The position numbers and the translations under genes are program-made. From the IMG/VR virus record IMGVR_UViG_3300009488_002371, positions 1-52,411 of that record: a stretch of DNA of 52,411 bases. One strand, written 5' to 3'. The notes beneath the pieces are model-generated. The model saw only the letters and a program-made list of their open reading frames with translations, made no database searches and had not been told where the DNA came from. Within the stretch, counting starts at the first letter, position 1. Each line of letters opens with the position of its first letter. The DNA comes from a virus. This document shows positions 24,399 to 31,353 of the stretch, piece after piece.

Positions 24399-26396
24399 TC
24401 ATGTCTTTACGTTGAGCCGGATTTTCTTCCGGTCCTTTAGTGCATTGTAGGTTTGCTTAAGCTCCCGGTATTCCTCGACGAGTTTGCTGTGCTTTTTCCG
24501 CCATTCGTCTATGGTCTTCGCGTCGGTGAGCTGCTTCTTGGCGTACTCGTTAAGCCGAAGCGCCATGTCGCTGATCTCACGGGTTCTGGCGGCGAGTTCC
24601 TGGGTTGTGATGGCAAGTTCCTCTATTGACCGGGCTTTGTCGGATTCGGCGTTAAGCGACCGCTGTACGGCTGTCGCGCGTTCTGCGGATTCTTCGTTGG
24701 CCTTGGTCAGGGCCTTGGTGAGGGCTTCCTTGGTCTCCGCAAGGGCAGATTGGATTTCCTCTCTGGCTTCGGAGATCCGTTTGTTTTCGTCCTTGTAGAA
24801 GGCGAGGTCCTTTTCGATGGATCCCATCTGGACTTCTAGTCTGGTGTTCTCCTCTTTCTGGGCGTCGCCTTCTTCCCTGAGTCGGAGTCGTTCCTCTTTC
24901 AGGCGCTTGATCTCGGATGCGTTCTGGCTTTTCTCTTTGGTGAGGCTGGCGATCTTGACGTCCTTAGCGACTATCTCTTGAAGGGATTTGATGTTCTTCT
25001 GGCGTTCCTCGTTAGTGGCTTGTCTCTCCTGCAGGACATCGTTCTTCAGTTCCGCTATCTCGGTTTTCAAGTTAATTTCACTCATGCTTTCAATCGTCCT
25101 ATCCAGTTTTGTAGGTTGATCTCGGGGGCGACCGTCGATGCAGACGGAGTCGGCCTTCCTCGCAAGTTCTTTGGTGACTGTGCAGCGTCCGACGCCGGGT
25201 CCTATGGCTCCGGTGCTGCGCGTGACTATTGCGGAGCTTCCCGGCGCCGCCGGGGCCTGCGTGGTCACGTTCTCCAAGTCCTCGAAGAACTTGCATTGGG
25301 CGCATACGTCCATACCCTGTATTCCATGGTATTCGACCAGCGCCTCCTGGACGGTTTTCTCCTGAGCCCACTTGCTATTCGGCAGATGCCTTTTGGCGAG
25401 TGGGATCAGCTTGGCCCGGGCCTTCCGGCGTAGGGCTTCGTCGCTTCCGTTGCAGACGCCTTTGACCTGGTCCATGCGGGCCAGGGCGTTGCGTAGGTGG
25501 GGTAGGTCTATTTTCCCGGTGGCGTCTTTGTAGGGCAGGTGTCGGGCGTCCTTGCGTTCGTTGGCGCAGGGCTCGACTACGGCGAAGCTGCCAGCGGGTA
25601 GATCGTTGATGTAGGCTCGGGTCCACCGTGCCTCTGCGAGTATGTCCTCGGTTTCCTCTTCGAGTTCAACCTCTTCTTGGTCAGACATTGTGATTTTCTC
25701 ACTTTCGTTCTCCAAACTCAGGCTTTCTACAAGGCTACGTCCGAGGGATTCGTTTAGGAACAGCGGCTCGATGCCGATGGTCGTGGGAACCCCTGGAAGG
25801 GATGCGTCTGTTTCTAGGAGGGCGAGGGCGGTGAAGTTGTACCATTTCGGCACGTTTCGGCCGTCTTCTGTGCGGTAGCCGCCTCGGGGCTCTCCTTCTA
25901 TGCTGGGGTTGACTATCTCCCCGTTGTCCAGCTTATCCTGGATGTCGGATTGCTCGTTGTCGATGCGGATTATTGCCTCTACGGCTTTGTCCTCGAACTC
26001 CGCCCAGTCGACGCGGTTCTGGGGGAAGGGCAGCATCTGGCGTGGGTTGTGGTTCAGGTTGAGGGGGCGCCAGGTCAGGGTGCGGGCGCTGCGTTCGATC
26101 TCCTCGAGGTCGCTGTAGTCGTTGGCGTTCATGCTGAGGGTGGCGGTGAGGGCTCGAACTTTGTAGTATTTTGCTTTGTCGTCCTTCTTCAGGTATTGAA
26201 TGAGGGGCTCTGCCCAGCCGAAGGACTCGCACACTCCGTTGAGGCATTCCCGTGTGAGCTGGGAGGCGTAGGATTTTGTGGGGTCAAGGCTGTACTGTGT
26301 TATGAAGGTGTCATATTTGACCTGGCCAGCTTCTCCTCCGAAGAGGGCAAGGAAGTCGGTCAGGATACGCCTGAAATCAGCATGTACGGAAACCAA
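24399..26396 (-). CDS. Prohead protease - DUF6582-like - scaffold fusion
   Basis: 665 residues from TTG 26396 (GGAGAG 5 nt upstream). About 60-225 resembles prohead protease: 'LNLNHNPRQMLPFPQNRVDW' (candidate His), 'GEIVNPSIEGEPRGG' (candidate Ser), 'ALALLETDASLPGVPTT'. About 255-350 matches the DUF6582-like module ('ARWTRAYINDLPAGSFA', 'RHLPYKD', 'DLPHLRNALARM'). About 365-430 is a Cys cluster ('DVCAQCKFFEDL', 'GRCTVTKELARKADSVC'). About 435-665 is a long charged coiled coil typical of scaffold. Protease plus scaffold in one chain would give a self-processing internal core. Confidence 0.72.
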   Translation of the reverse strand: MVSVHADFRRILTDFLALFGGEAGQVKYDTFITQYSLDPTKSYASQLTRECLNGVCESFGWAEPLIQYLKKDDKAKYYKVRALTATLSMNANDYSDLEEIERSARTLTWRPLNLNHNPRQMLPFPQNRVDWAEFEDKAVEAIIRIDNEQSDIQDKLDNGEIVNPSIEGEPRGGYRTEDGRNVPKWYNFTALALLETDASLPGVPTTIGIEPLFLNESLGRSLVESLSLENESEKITMSDQEEVELEEETEDILAEARWTRAYINDLPAGSFAVVEPCANERKDARHLPYKDATGKIDLPHLRNALARMDQVKGVCNGSDEALRRKARAKLIPLAKRHLPNSKWAQEKTVQEALVEYHGIQGMDVCAQCKFFEDLENVTTQAPAAPGSSAIVTRSTGAIGPGVGRCTVTKELARKADSVCIDGRPRDQPTKLDRTIESMSEINLKTEIAELKNDVLQERQATNEERQKNIKSLQEIVAKDVKIASLTKEKSQNASEIKRLKEERLRLREEGDAQKEENTRLEVQMGSIEKDLAFYKDENKRISEAREEIQSALAETKEALTKALTKANEESAERATAVQRSLNAESDKARSIEELAITTQELAARTREISDMALRLNEYAKKQLTDAKTIDEWRKKHSKLVEEYRELKQTYNALKDRKKIRLNVKT

Positions 26397-26553
26397 AGAA
26401 TCTCTCCTTTTTCTCCTTTTCCCGCCAAGCTGTGAAGCACATGGCGATTATCTGGTCGTCTGGTCGCTCGGGGTCGGTATCATGGAGGGTGCTGATGCAG
26501 CGGCTTATGAAGTCGTCCTCTGACTCGCCGGGTTCAGGTTTAGGGACTGGCAT
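26377..26553 (-). CDS. Small conserved head-module protein (GES...FI.RC...W type)
   Basis: 58 residues, from ATG 26553 (GGTGTG before it), overlapping both neighbours. 'MPVPKPEPGESEDDFISRCI' and 'DDQIIAMCFTAWREK' match a short motif (P-x-P-x3-G-E-S-x2-D-F-I-x-R-C ... Q-x2-A-x-C-x3-W) found in many phages just before or at the start of prohead protease genes. It may be a protease-associated or scaffold peptide; exact role unknown. Confidence 0.72.
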   Translation of the reverse strand: MPVPKPEPGESEDDFISRCISTLHDTDPERPDDQIIAMCFTAWREKEKKERFFGFRTC

Positions 26554-27025
26554 GTTTCACACCCGCTCTTTCGGCGTCAATTCGCCTCCGGCATTCAAGC
26601 CACGACGGAAGATCCTTACAGCGCTTGACGGAGTTTAGCGGCTCGTCTTTGGCTAGGCACCAGTAGCCGCAGCAGCCGTATTCGCCCGCGGGGACGGGGC
26701 CCAGGTAGGGGCATTCGGTTGACGGCGGCACGATCACTGGGGGCGCCACGACGACTTCGGCTTTGACCTTCTTCTTGGACTTGGTTCTCTTCTTCTTCGG
26801 CTTCTTCTCTACGGCTTTAGCTTCCTCGGCTTTCTGCAGCGTGGCGATGTCTTCTTCGGTGAGCTCGGGGTGGGCTTGAAGGTATCGAGTGCATTCCAAG
26901 GGGTTGTCCGAGCAGTCGCTGGTGTTACTGAGTTTCAGCTTGCTACCTAGGGCCGTGCAGAACCAGCCTCTGCATCCGACGCAGGTCTTCGTTTCATCAA
27001 GGATCAGGAATTCACATTTAGGCAT
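26540..27025 (-). CDS. Protein with two tandem Cys-rich modules
   Basis: 161 residues from ATG 27025 (TAATG overlap with the upstream stop). Module 1 (about 4-52): C, then 'CVGCRGWFC', then two more Cys. Module 2 (about 105-150): C, then 'CCGYWC', then two more Cys. Spacing is alike (C-x10/11-C-x0/2-C-x3/4-C-x12/14-C-x6/8-C), so this is an internal duplication of a metal-binding fold. The linker is Lys-rich then Pro/Val-rich ('EVVVAPPVIVPPSTE'). A head-module location suggests a virion or assembly role. Confidence 0.7.
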   Translation of the reverse strand: MPKCEFLILDETKTCVGCRGWFCTALGSKLKLSNTSDCSDNPLECTRYLQAHPELTEEDIATLQKAEEAKAVEKKPKKKRTKSKKKVKAEVVVAPPVIVPPSTECPYLGPVPAGEYGCCGYWCLAKDEPLNSVKRCKDLPSWLECRRRIDAERAGVKHASP

Positions 27026-27249
27026 TACATCACTCCAAAGGTCCTCAAGACGGTTAACACGCTTACCACGGCGCCTAGCAGGCTTGTACCGAATATGAAC
27101 TTTATCCAAGTTTTAGTGGTATCCCACTCGGTCCTCATCTCGATGAAGCCGTCTTGTAGGCGTTGGTGGCTGTCGTTCAGGACTTTGTATGACTCTGCGA
27201 GGTCGTCGATACGCTTGTTGATCATCTCTAATATTTGCTCGTGATTCAT
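27025..27249 (-). CDS. XhlA-like small membrane protein (holin-associated?)
   Basis: 74 residues: an N-terminal coiled coil ('MINKRIDDLAESYKVLNDS'), then 'WDTTKTWIKFIFGTSLLGAV' and a hydrophobic C-terminal helix ending 'VLRTFGVM'. This arrangement is like haemolysin XhlA/holin-associated proteins. GGTGA precedes ATG 27249. No endolysin is visible near it. A membrane-anchored coiled coil of other function is possible. Confidence 0.6.
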   Translation of the reverse strand: MNHEQILEMINKRIDDLAESYKVLNDSHQRLQDGFIEMRTEWDTTKTWIKFIFGTSLLGAVVSVLTVLRTFGVM

Positions 27250-27303
27250 TTTTTCACCTATCGGTGTTTCTCTGCTACAGGCTCGACGACTCGAAACTAA
27301 AAT

Positions 27304-27333
27304 GGGACTTCGTCTACTAGTAGACGAAGTCCC
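27304..27333. repeat. Perfect 30-nt palindrome (15-bp arms, no loop)
   Basis: GGGACTTCGTCTACT and its exact reverse complement meet head to head in the 121-nt gap between the genes ending at 27371 and starting at 27249. On the minus strand the right arm is followed by ATTTTAGTTT. It could be an intrinsic-type terminator or processing hairpin in the late transcript, or a protein-binding site. No gene overlaps it. Confidence 0.85.
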
Positions 27334-27370
27334 GTCTAGGCTACAATCAACTAGGGATATTAAGACTATT

Positions 27371-27517
27371 TTAAGTTTTCATGCGGTTTGAGATGTCTAC
27401 CCATACCTCGCTGAGTAAAACATCGTCTTCGTCATGCTCCGTGACAACCATCCACATTGCGGCTGATTCCTCAACGATGTCGTGGTATCTATTCAGGTAC
27501 ACTCGTTTACTTTTCAT
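27371..27517 (-). CDS. 48-residue hypothetical protein
   Basis: ATG 27517 has GGAGGAGC five nt upstream and overlaps the end of the MuF gene by 11 nt. Product 'MKSKRVYLNRYHDIVEESAA...', acidic second half ('HDEDDVLLSEVWVDISN'). No family recognised. The last gene before the 30-nt palindrome. Confidence 0.65.
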   Translation of the reverse strand: MKSKRVYLNRYHDIVEESAAMWMVVTEHDEDDVLLSEVWVDISNRMKT

Positions 27518-28406
27518 ACCAGCTCCTCCTCTGCTCTAGCATTGCAGCCAGCCGGCTTGGCAGCCTCTCAGCGGCGTATTCATGAAAGACATCTCCCATG
27601 AACGTGGGCTCCTTGCCGAATATCTTCACGACGTCCGATATTAGGAGGTCTACCTCTTCTTTTGAGTGTATAGTGGCATAGCACTCTGCGAATGCTTCCA
27701 CCGCGCTCATCTTGGCGTATCCAGAGGGCATGTCAGCCTGTTTCTGCTTCCAGAACCAGCTCCAGATAGGGTCATCCATCTTTCCTTTAGTCGCCGTGAA
27801 GTAGACGTTGTGCCCGACTTCATGGTAAAGCGTTTTACTGTAGTCCCTGCCTGAGGCGAAGGCCTCCATAGAGAGCTGGATGGACCCGTCTTTCCTCCAT
27901 TGCCCCGTTATTATGTCGCCGTCTTTCGTGTAAAGGGTTCTTATCTCGGGGACGATGTCGACTCTTTTCAGCTGCCTCGTGTGTTTCACAGGTAGTTTAT
28001 CCAAGTGTTTTTGTACCTGTGATTTCAGGGTTTCCGGCACCTTAACTCCTGGAGGGAAGAACCTGGTTCCAACCGGAGGGGCACGCAGGTATTCGGGCAC
28101 CTCTAAGGGATCGAACATAAGCTCCCAGCCGCACCGGCAGCCAGCGTGCGCCGGCAGTCTCGGCAGGAATTGTCCCTTGAGGTATATGCGGCCTTCAAGG
28201 GGCCCGCAGATGGGGCATACTCTTTCGTCAGCTCGGGTTGCCCAGCGCACCCGTGTTATGCCGGCTGAGTAGCCGTAGAACATCAAGCTGCTATTGACTA
28301 TCTTATAGGTGAAGCTCTGGGACAGCATTTCTATGCGGCGCATCATCCCCTCGGGGCTGCGCCAGTATTCGCTTGTCTTGGCCTCATGGAGGTGGACTAA
28401 GGTCAT
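27507..28406 (-). CDS. MuF/SPP1 gp7-like head protein fused to HExxH metallopeptidase
   Basis: 299 residues. About 45-110: 'WATRADERVCPICGPLEGRI' and 'LPAHAGCRCGWELMF' are the signature of MuF/SPP1 gp7 minor head proteins (Cys-rich end of the fold). About 140-299: 'KTLYHEVGHNVYFTATKGK' (H-E-x-x-H zinc ligands, gluzincin type) with 'SAVEAFAECYATI' supplying a likely third Glu ligand. MuF domains are known to carry C-terminal effector or peptidase domains that travel in the capsid. Probably an ejected or maturation peptidase. Overlaps neighbours. Confidence 0.82.
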   Translation of the reverse strand: MTLVHLHEAKTSEYWRSPEGMMRRIEMLSQSFTYKIVNSSLMFYGYSAGITRVRWATRADERVCPICGPLEGRIYLKGQFLPRLPAHAGCRCGWELMFDPLEVPEYLRAPPVGTRFFPPGVKVPETLKSQVQKHLDKLPVKHTRQLKRVDIVPEIRTLYTKDGDIITGQWRKDGSIQLSMEAFASGRDYSKTLYHEVGHNVYFTATKGKMDDPIWSWFWKQKQADMPSGYAKMSAVEAFAECYATIHSKEEVDLLISDVVKIFGKEPTFMGDVFHEYAAERLPSRLAAMLEQRRSWYEK

Positions 28407-28705
28407 TTCACATCGTCCAGGATCATGTTCCAGTCTTCAATATATTCGTCGCGCCATCTTTCGAGGCGGCGCTGTTCCTCAGGGGCCAGGGTGACGGGGC
28501 GCTTCAATGCGTATCCTAGGCGTCCCTGTGTGAGTCTGAGCAGGGTCTTGTAGTGGTCTTCTATGACGCGGGCTCCGACGAGCCGGGCCCGGGCCTTGTC
28601 CATGATGCCGAAGCGGTAGTTTATCTGGATGCCTTTAAGCTGTCTTGTCAGGTCGGCGGTCTCGCGTTCCTGGGTGCCCTGGTAGATCATTATGTGGCGG
28701 CTCAT
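28403..28705 (-). CDS. Small helical protein upstream of MuF
   Basis: 100 residues, highly charged helices: 'TQERETADLTRQLKGIQINY' and 'APEEQRRLERWRDEYIEDWN'. Overlaps the MuF gene by ATGA. MuF proteins normally have an N-terminal helical region that contacts the portal; this gene may encode that region separately, but that is inference. Confidence 0.65.
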   Translation of the reverse strand: MSRHIMIYQGTQERETADLTRQLKGIQINYRFGIMDKARARLVGARVIEDHYKTLLRLTQGRLGYALKRPVTLAPEEQRRLERWRDEYIEDWNMILDDVK

Positions 28706-28715
28706 AGGGTATCAA

Positions 28716-29279
28716 CTAGGGGTGTAGGAAGTATCGGATATGGACCAGGGCGGTCTCTTCGCCTGCCTTATCGCACATGAGCCGACCGTAGATAGTCTCG
28801 CCAGCGGGTATGTGTGGGGCCCTAACACGCATCTGCTGGGCCGCCGGCACGAAGCCAACGGAAGCGGAGATAAACCTCTCGCGTCCGCAGTTGACCTTCG
28901 CCACGCCGTATGCGAGTTCCAGCATCCATATCTGGCCGGCGGACTCCGTACTCTCAACCATTATGTCCGCGATGTGGCCGTCGTTGGCGGCGAACTTGGA
29001 GGTTAGTGTATTCGCGCCGGAGTCTACTAACTCGACCCAGGCGCCCCACTCGTTGATGTTCGCGTGGGCGGTCACGGTGACGGTCTTCCCCGTGTCCTCA
29101 GGGAATATGAAGGACTCATGGGCGTTAACTAGGCCGATGGCTCTCAGAGTGGCGTCATTAGGATCCCAACCGACACCCTTCATGTCATCGATGCCGGCCT
29201 TCACGTATTCCTCTATGGCCCAGATGAGCTGCTCTGCTACACTGTTGAGGGTCTCCCTCGGAATCGGTCGTTCGCTCAT
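28716..29279 (-). CDS. Putative virion structural protein
   Basis: 187 residues. N-terminal helix ('ETLNSVAEQLIWAIEEYVKA'), then mostly strands ('KTVTVTAHANINEWGAWVEL', 'AAQQMRVRAPHIPAGETIYG') ending 'ALVHIRYFLHP'. Lies between portal and MuF genes, coupled by ATGA to the 27-codon gene. Probably a capsid decoration or head fibre; no family recognised. Confidence 0.55.
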   Translation of the reverse strand: MSERPIPRETLNSVAEQLIWAIEEYVKAGIDDMKGVGWDPNDATLRAIGLVNAHESFIFPEDTGKTVTVTAHANINEWGAWVELVDSGANTLTSKFAANDGHIADIMVESTESAGQIWMLELAYGVAKVNCGRERFISASVGFVPAAQQMRVRAPHIPAGETIYGRLMCDKAGEETALVHIRYFLHP

Positions 29280-29359
29280 GCTGGAATCTTCTCCATTGCC
29301 ATGATGACTCTGTCCGCCAGTGAGACTCTAGTTTCACGCGCGGGTTTAGCTTCGCTCAT
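29276..29359 (-). CDS. 27-residue microprotein between portal and next gene
   Basis: ATG 29359 overlaps the portal stop (TAATG) and the TGA overlaps the next start (ATGA), so ribosomes pass straight through. Product: Met-Ser-Glu-Ala-Lys..., with 'RVSLADRVIMAMEKIPA' at the C-terminus. Either a tiny structural peptide or a coupling cistron. Confidence 0.5.
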   Translation of the reverse strand: MSEAKPARETRVSLADRVIMAMEKIPA

Positions 29360-30693
29360 TATTCAATCAGCCTTTCCTGTTCTTTGTCTTCTACAGGCTC
29401 CTCCTCTTCAGGCTCTTCCTCAGGCGGGACCGCGTCCTCCGGGGGCTCGGGCTCCACTTCGTAGCCGAGGGTGCCGAGGTCGAGGCCCATCTTCCTCATG
29501 AGGATCTCAAGCTGCTTGGGGCCGATCATGCCGACTTCTATGCCGACGGTGATTATGCTCTCCATCTGGAGGTCTTCGACGCCGGTTTTCTCGACGCCCC
29601 AGAGGACCTTAGGCTCAGCGTCTAGGCTGTTGGCTGCCATGAGGCGGTCGAAGAATCCGGCTTCCACGCCTCGGCCCATGTTACGCTCTATGGCGTTTAT
29701 GTTCCGGTCAACGATGGTGGTGAGCTCCTTGGCGGAGGCGAGGGTGGCGTCTTTCCAGAAGTATAGGTCGGGGGCGTAGAGGCCTTTGTAGATGAGGCGG
29801 TCTATGTGTTCTATGTAGCCTTCGTAGCGTGTGTTGCCTCTGACTTCGACGATCTGGGCGACGTCTTTCAGCTCTTCTGGCTCGAGCCAGCCGATGACCA
29901 GGTCTTCGTCGACCTCCTTCTGTCCGAGCAGTTCAGATAAACCAGCGGGGTCCCTTGTGGTCTTCCAGATGATGTCTGGGAACATGCGTTTCTCGATGAT
30001 TTTGTCTATGTTGGATATGGCGGTGTTCTTGGTGGATAGGAGGGATTCGATGGGCTTGATTATGCTGGTGCCTCGGAGGTCGTTGGCGATCTGGTTGTGG
30101 ACGAAGAGGGTAAGCTCATCAGCGAGTATTTTGATCTCTTTACTGCCTCTTTTCTGCGGCTTCTGGATTATGTGTTTCAAGGTGCCATCTTCGTTTTGAC
30201 CAATTTCCTTGACGGTCGCCGGATGGATTATCTTGAGTGCCGACTTTGAGGGAAATTTGTTGATCTTGGTTTCCACGGGACAGAAGCCGGCTATGAGCAT
30301 GTTCTTGCAGACATTAGGCAGGAAGACGTCGAGGTTCATTTCCTTGCCGAACTCGTCGACGAGCTCCTTCGCCCTCTCGGGTTCTTCATCTTCTTCGTCT
30401 ACGGCGGTGTGGAAGCCCTTGCCGACGGAGGCCTCGCTGAGCCCGTTGACGGAGGCGAAGACAACGCCGTCGGTTTCATACCAGGTGTAGAAGCTTTGGA
30501 TGCCAGAGACCTTGGTCTTCTTGCCGACGTCTTTCTGCTCCCTGAATGCCGCCCGTTCGCTTTGGTAGAAGCCGGACACCCTGACGCCTTCGATGGGTTT
30601 TCGAGGCTCAGAGGTGGGTTGAGGGGCGCGACGGGGTCCGGCGATCCTGGTGCTGAGGCTTTCTATTGCCTTGAAGAATCGGTTTTCACTCAT
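29359..30693 (-). CDS. Portal protein
   Basis: 444 residues. Typical portal features: 'VFASVNGLSEASVGKGFHTA' early, 'NMLIAGFCPVETKINKFPSK', 'LTLFVHNQIANDLRGTSIIK' followed by 'PIESLLSTKNTAISNIDKII' (the stem/wing helices), and a very acidic C-terminus ('PPEDAVPPEEEPEEEEPVED'). Forms the dodecameric DNA channel at one capsid vertex. Follows terminase, as usual. Overlaps the zinc-ribbon gene (ATGA). Confidence 0.85.
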   Translation of the reverse strand: MSENRFFKAIESLSTRIAGPRRAPQPTSEPRKPIEGVRVSGFYQSERAAFREQKDVGKKTKVSGIQSFYTWYETDGVVFASVNGLSEASVGKGFHTAVDEEDEEPERAKELVDEFGKEMNLDVFLPNVCKNMLIAGFCPVETKINKFPSKSALKIIHPATVKEIGQNEDGTLKHIIQKPQKRGSKEIKILADELTLFVHNQIANDLRGTSIIKPIESLLSTKNTAISNIDKIIEKRMFPDIIWKTTRDPAGLSELLGQKEVDEDLVIGWLEPEELKDVAQIVEVRGNTRYEGYIEHIDRLIYKGLYAPDLYFWKDATLASAKELTTIVDRNINAIERNMGRGVEAGFFDRLMAANSLDAEPKVLWGVEKTGVEDLQMESIITVGIEVGMIGPKQLEILMRKMGLDLGTLGYEVEPEPPEDAVPPEEEPEEEEPVEDKEQERLIE

Positions 30694-30869
30694 ATTAGGT
30701 TCGCCTTGCTATGTCTCTCCTTGAAACGTTCTATCACGTCCGCATACTCCTCCAGGGGTATGGGCTTGACCATGATCACCGCGCCACATGTGGGGCAGAG
30801 CCACTCTACGGATGGGCAGGTGGGACAGGGCTCGAGGGGGATGGTAGTCCCGCATTTACAGCTCTGCAT
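30690..30869 (-). CDS. 59-residue zinc-ribbon protein
   Basis: ATG 30869 with GAGGTG upstream; stop overlaps the portal start. Cys pairs: 'SCKCGTTIPLEPCPTCPS' and 'WLCPTCGAVIMVKP', enough for two zinc sites. C-terminal helix 'EEYADVIERFKERHSK'. Unknown role; one of several zinc-ribbon genes between terminase and portal. Confidence 0.72.
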   Translation of the reverse strand: MQSCKCGTTIPLEPCPTCPSVEWLCPTCGAVIMVKPIPLEEYADVIERFKERHSKANLI

Positions 30870-30871
30870 TG

Positions 30872-31159
30872 CTACACCTCTACTCTAGGTAGCCATTTTC
30901 TGCATACCAGTGTAGTTATCGTGAAGAATGGATCCCATATTTTACTGAATCTGAATGCAAGGCGATAATCGTTAAGAAACTTGTAGAAAAATGAGGTTAT
31001 TTTCCAGTCAATATGGTGTCCAACTTCGTGGATAAGGGTAACGATTTCGATTGGTAGGGGCAAGCCCTTCTTGATGTGGATGACTCCATCACTGTCACAG
31101 ACTCCTATGGTTCTGTTGTTAGCTCCATAGGGTAATTCATGAACTCTGTATATCTTCAT
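30872..31159 (-). CDS. Small HExxH metallopeptidase-like protein
   Basis: 95 residues from ATG 31159 (AGGTAGAGAG upstream). 'PLPIEIVTLIHEVGHHIDWK' near 38-57 has the H-E-x-x-H-H zinc signature preceded by a hydrophobic helix, as in minimal ImmA/SprT/WSS1-like peptidases. The C-terminal part is hydrophobic and aromatic ('SKIWDPFFTITTLVCRKW'). It may be a stand-alone peptidase or a ligand-binding remnant; a clear third ligand is not visible. Confidence 0.65.
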   Translation of the reverse strand: MKIYRVHELPYGANNRTIGVCDSDGVIHIKKGLPLPIEIVTLIHEVGHHIDWKITSFFYKFLNDYRLAFRFSKIWDPFFTITTLVCRKWLPRVEV

Positions 31160-31170
31160 CTCTCTACCTT

Positions 31171-31353
31171 CTAATCTTCTAGGTGTCCGTGCTCTTCCCG
31201 CCACGTATTCCCAGATGTGCGGAATATGTGGCCACAGGAGAGGCACTTGATGAGCTTGCTGTCCGGCCGGCCCTCGAGGAGCCCAGCGGGTCCGATGCGT
31301 TCAAGGTGGATTACCTCTTTGCACTTAGGGCAGACTACGAAGCTGAATGTCAT
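31171..31353 (-). CDS. 60-residue zinc-ribbon protein
   Basis: 'FVVCPKCKEVIHLERIG' and 'LIKCLSCGHIFRTSG' give a C-x2-C...C-x2-C zinc ribbon. ATG 31353 overlaps the terminase stop (TAATG). It might assist terminase or be a regulator; function unknown. Confidence 0.72.
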   Translation of the reverse strand: MTFSFVVCPKCKEVIHLERIGPAGLLEGRPDSKLIKCLSCGHIFRTSGNTWREEHGHLED

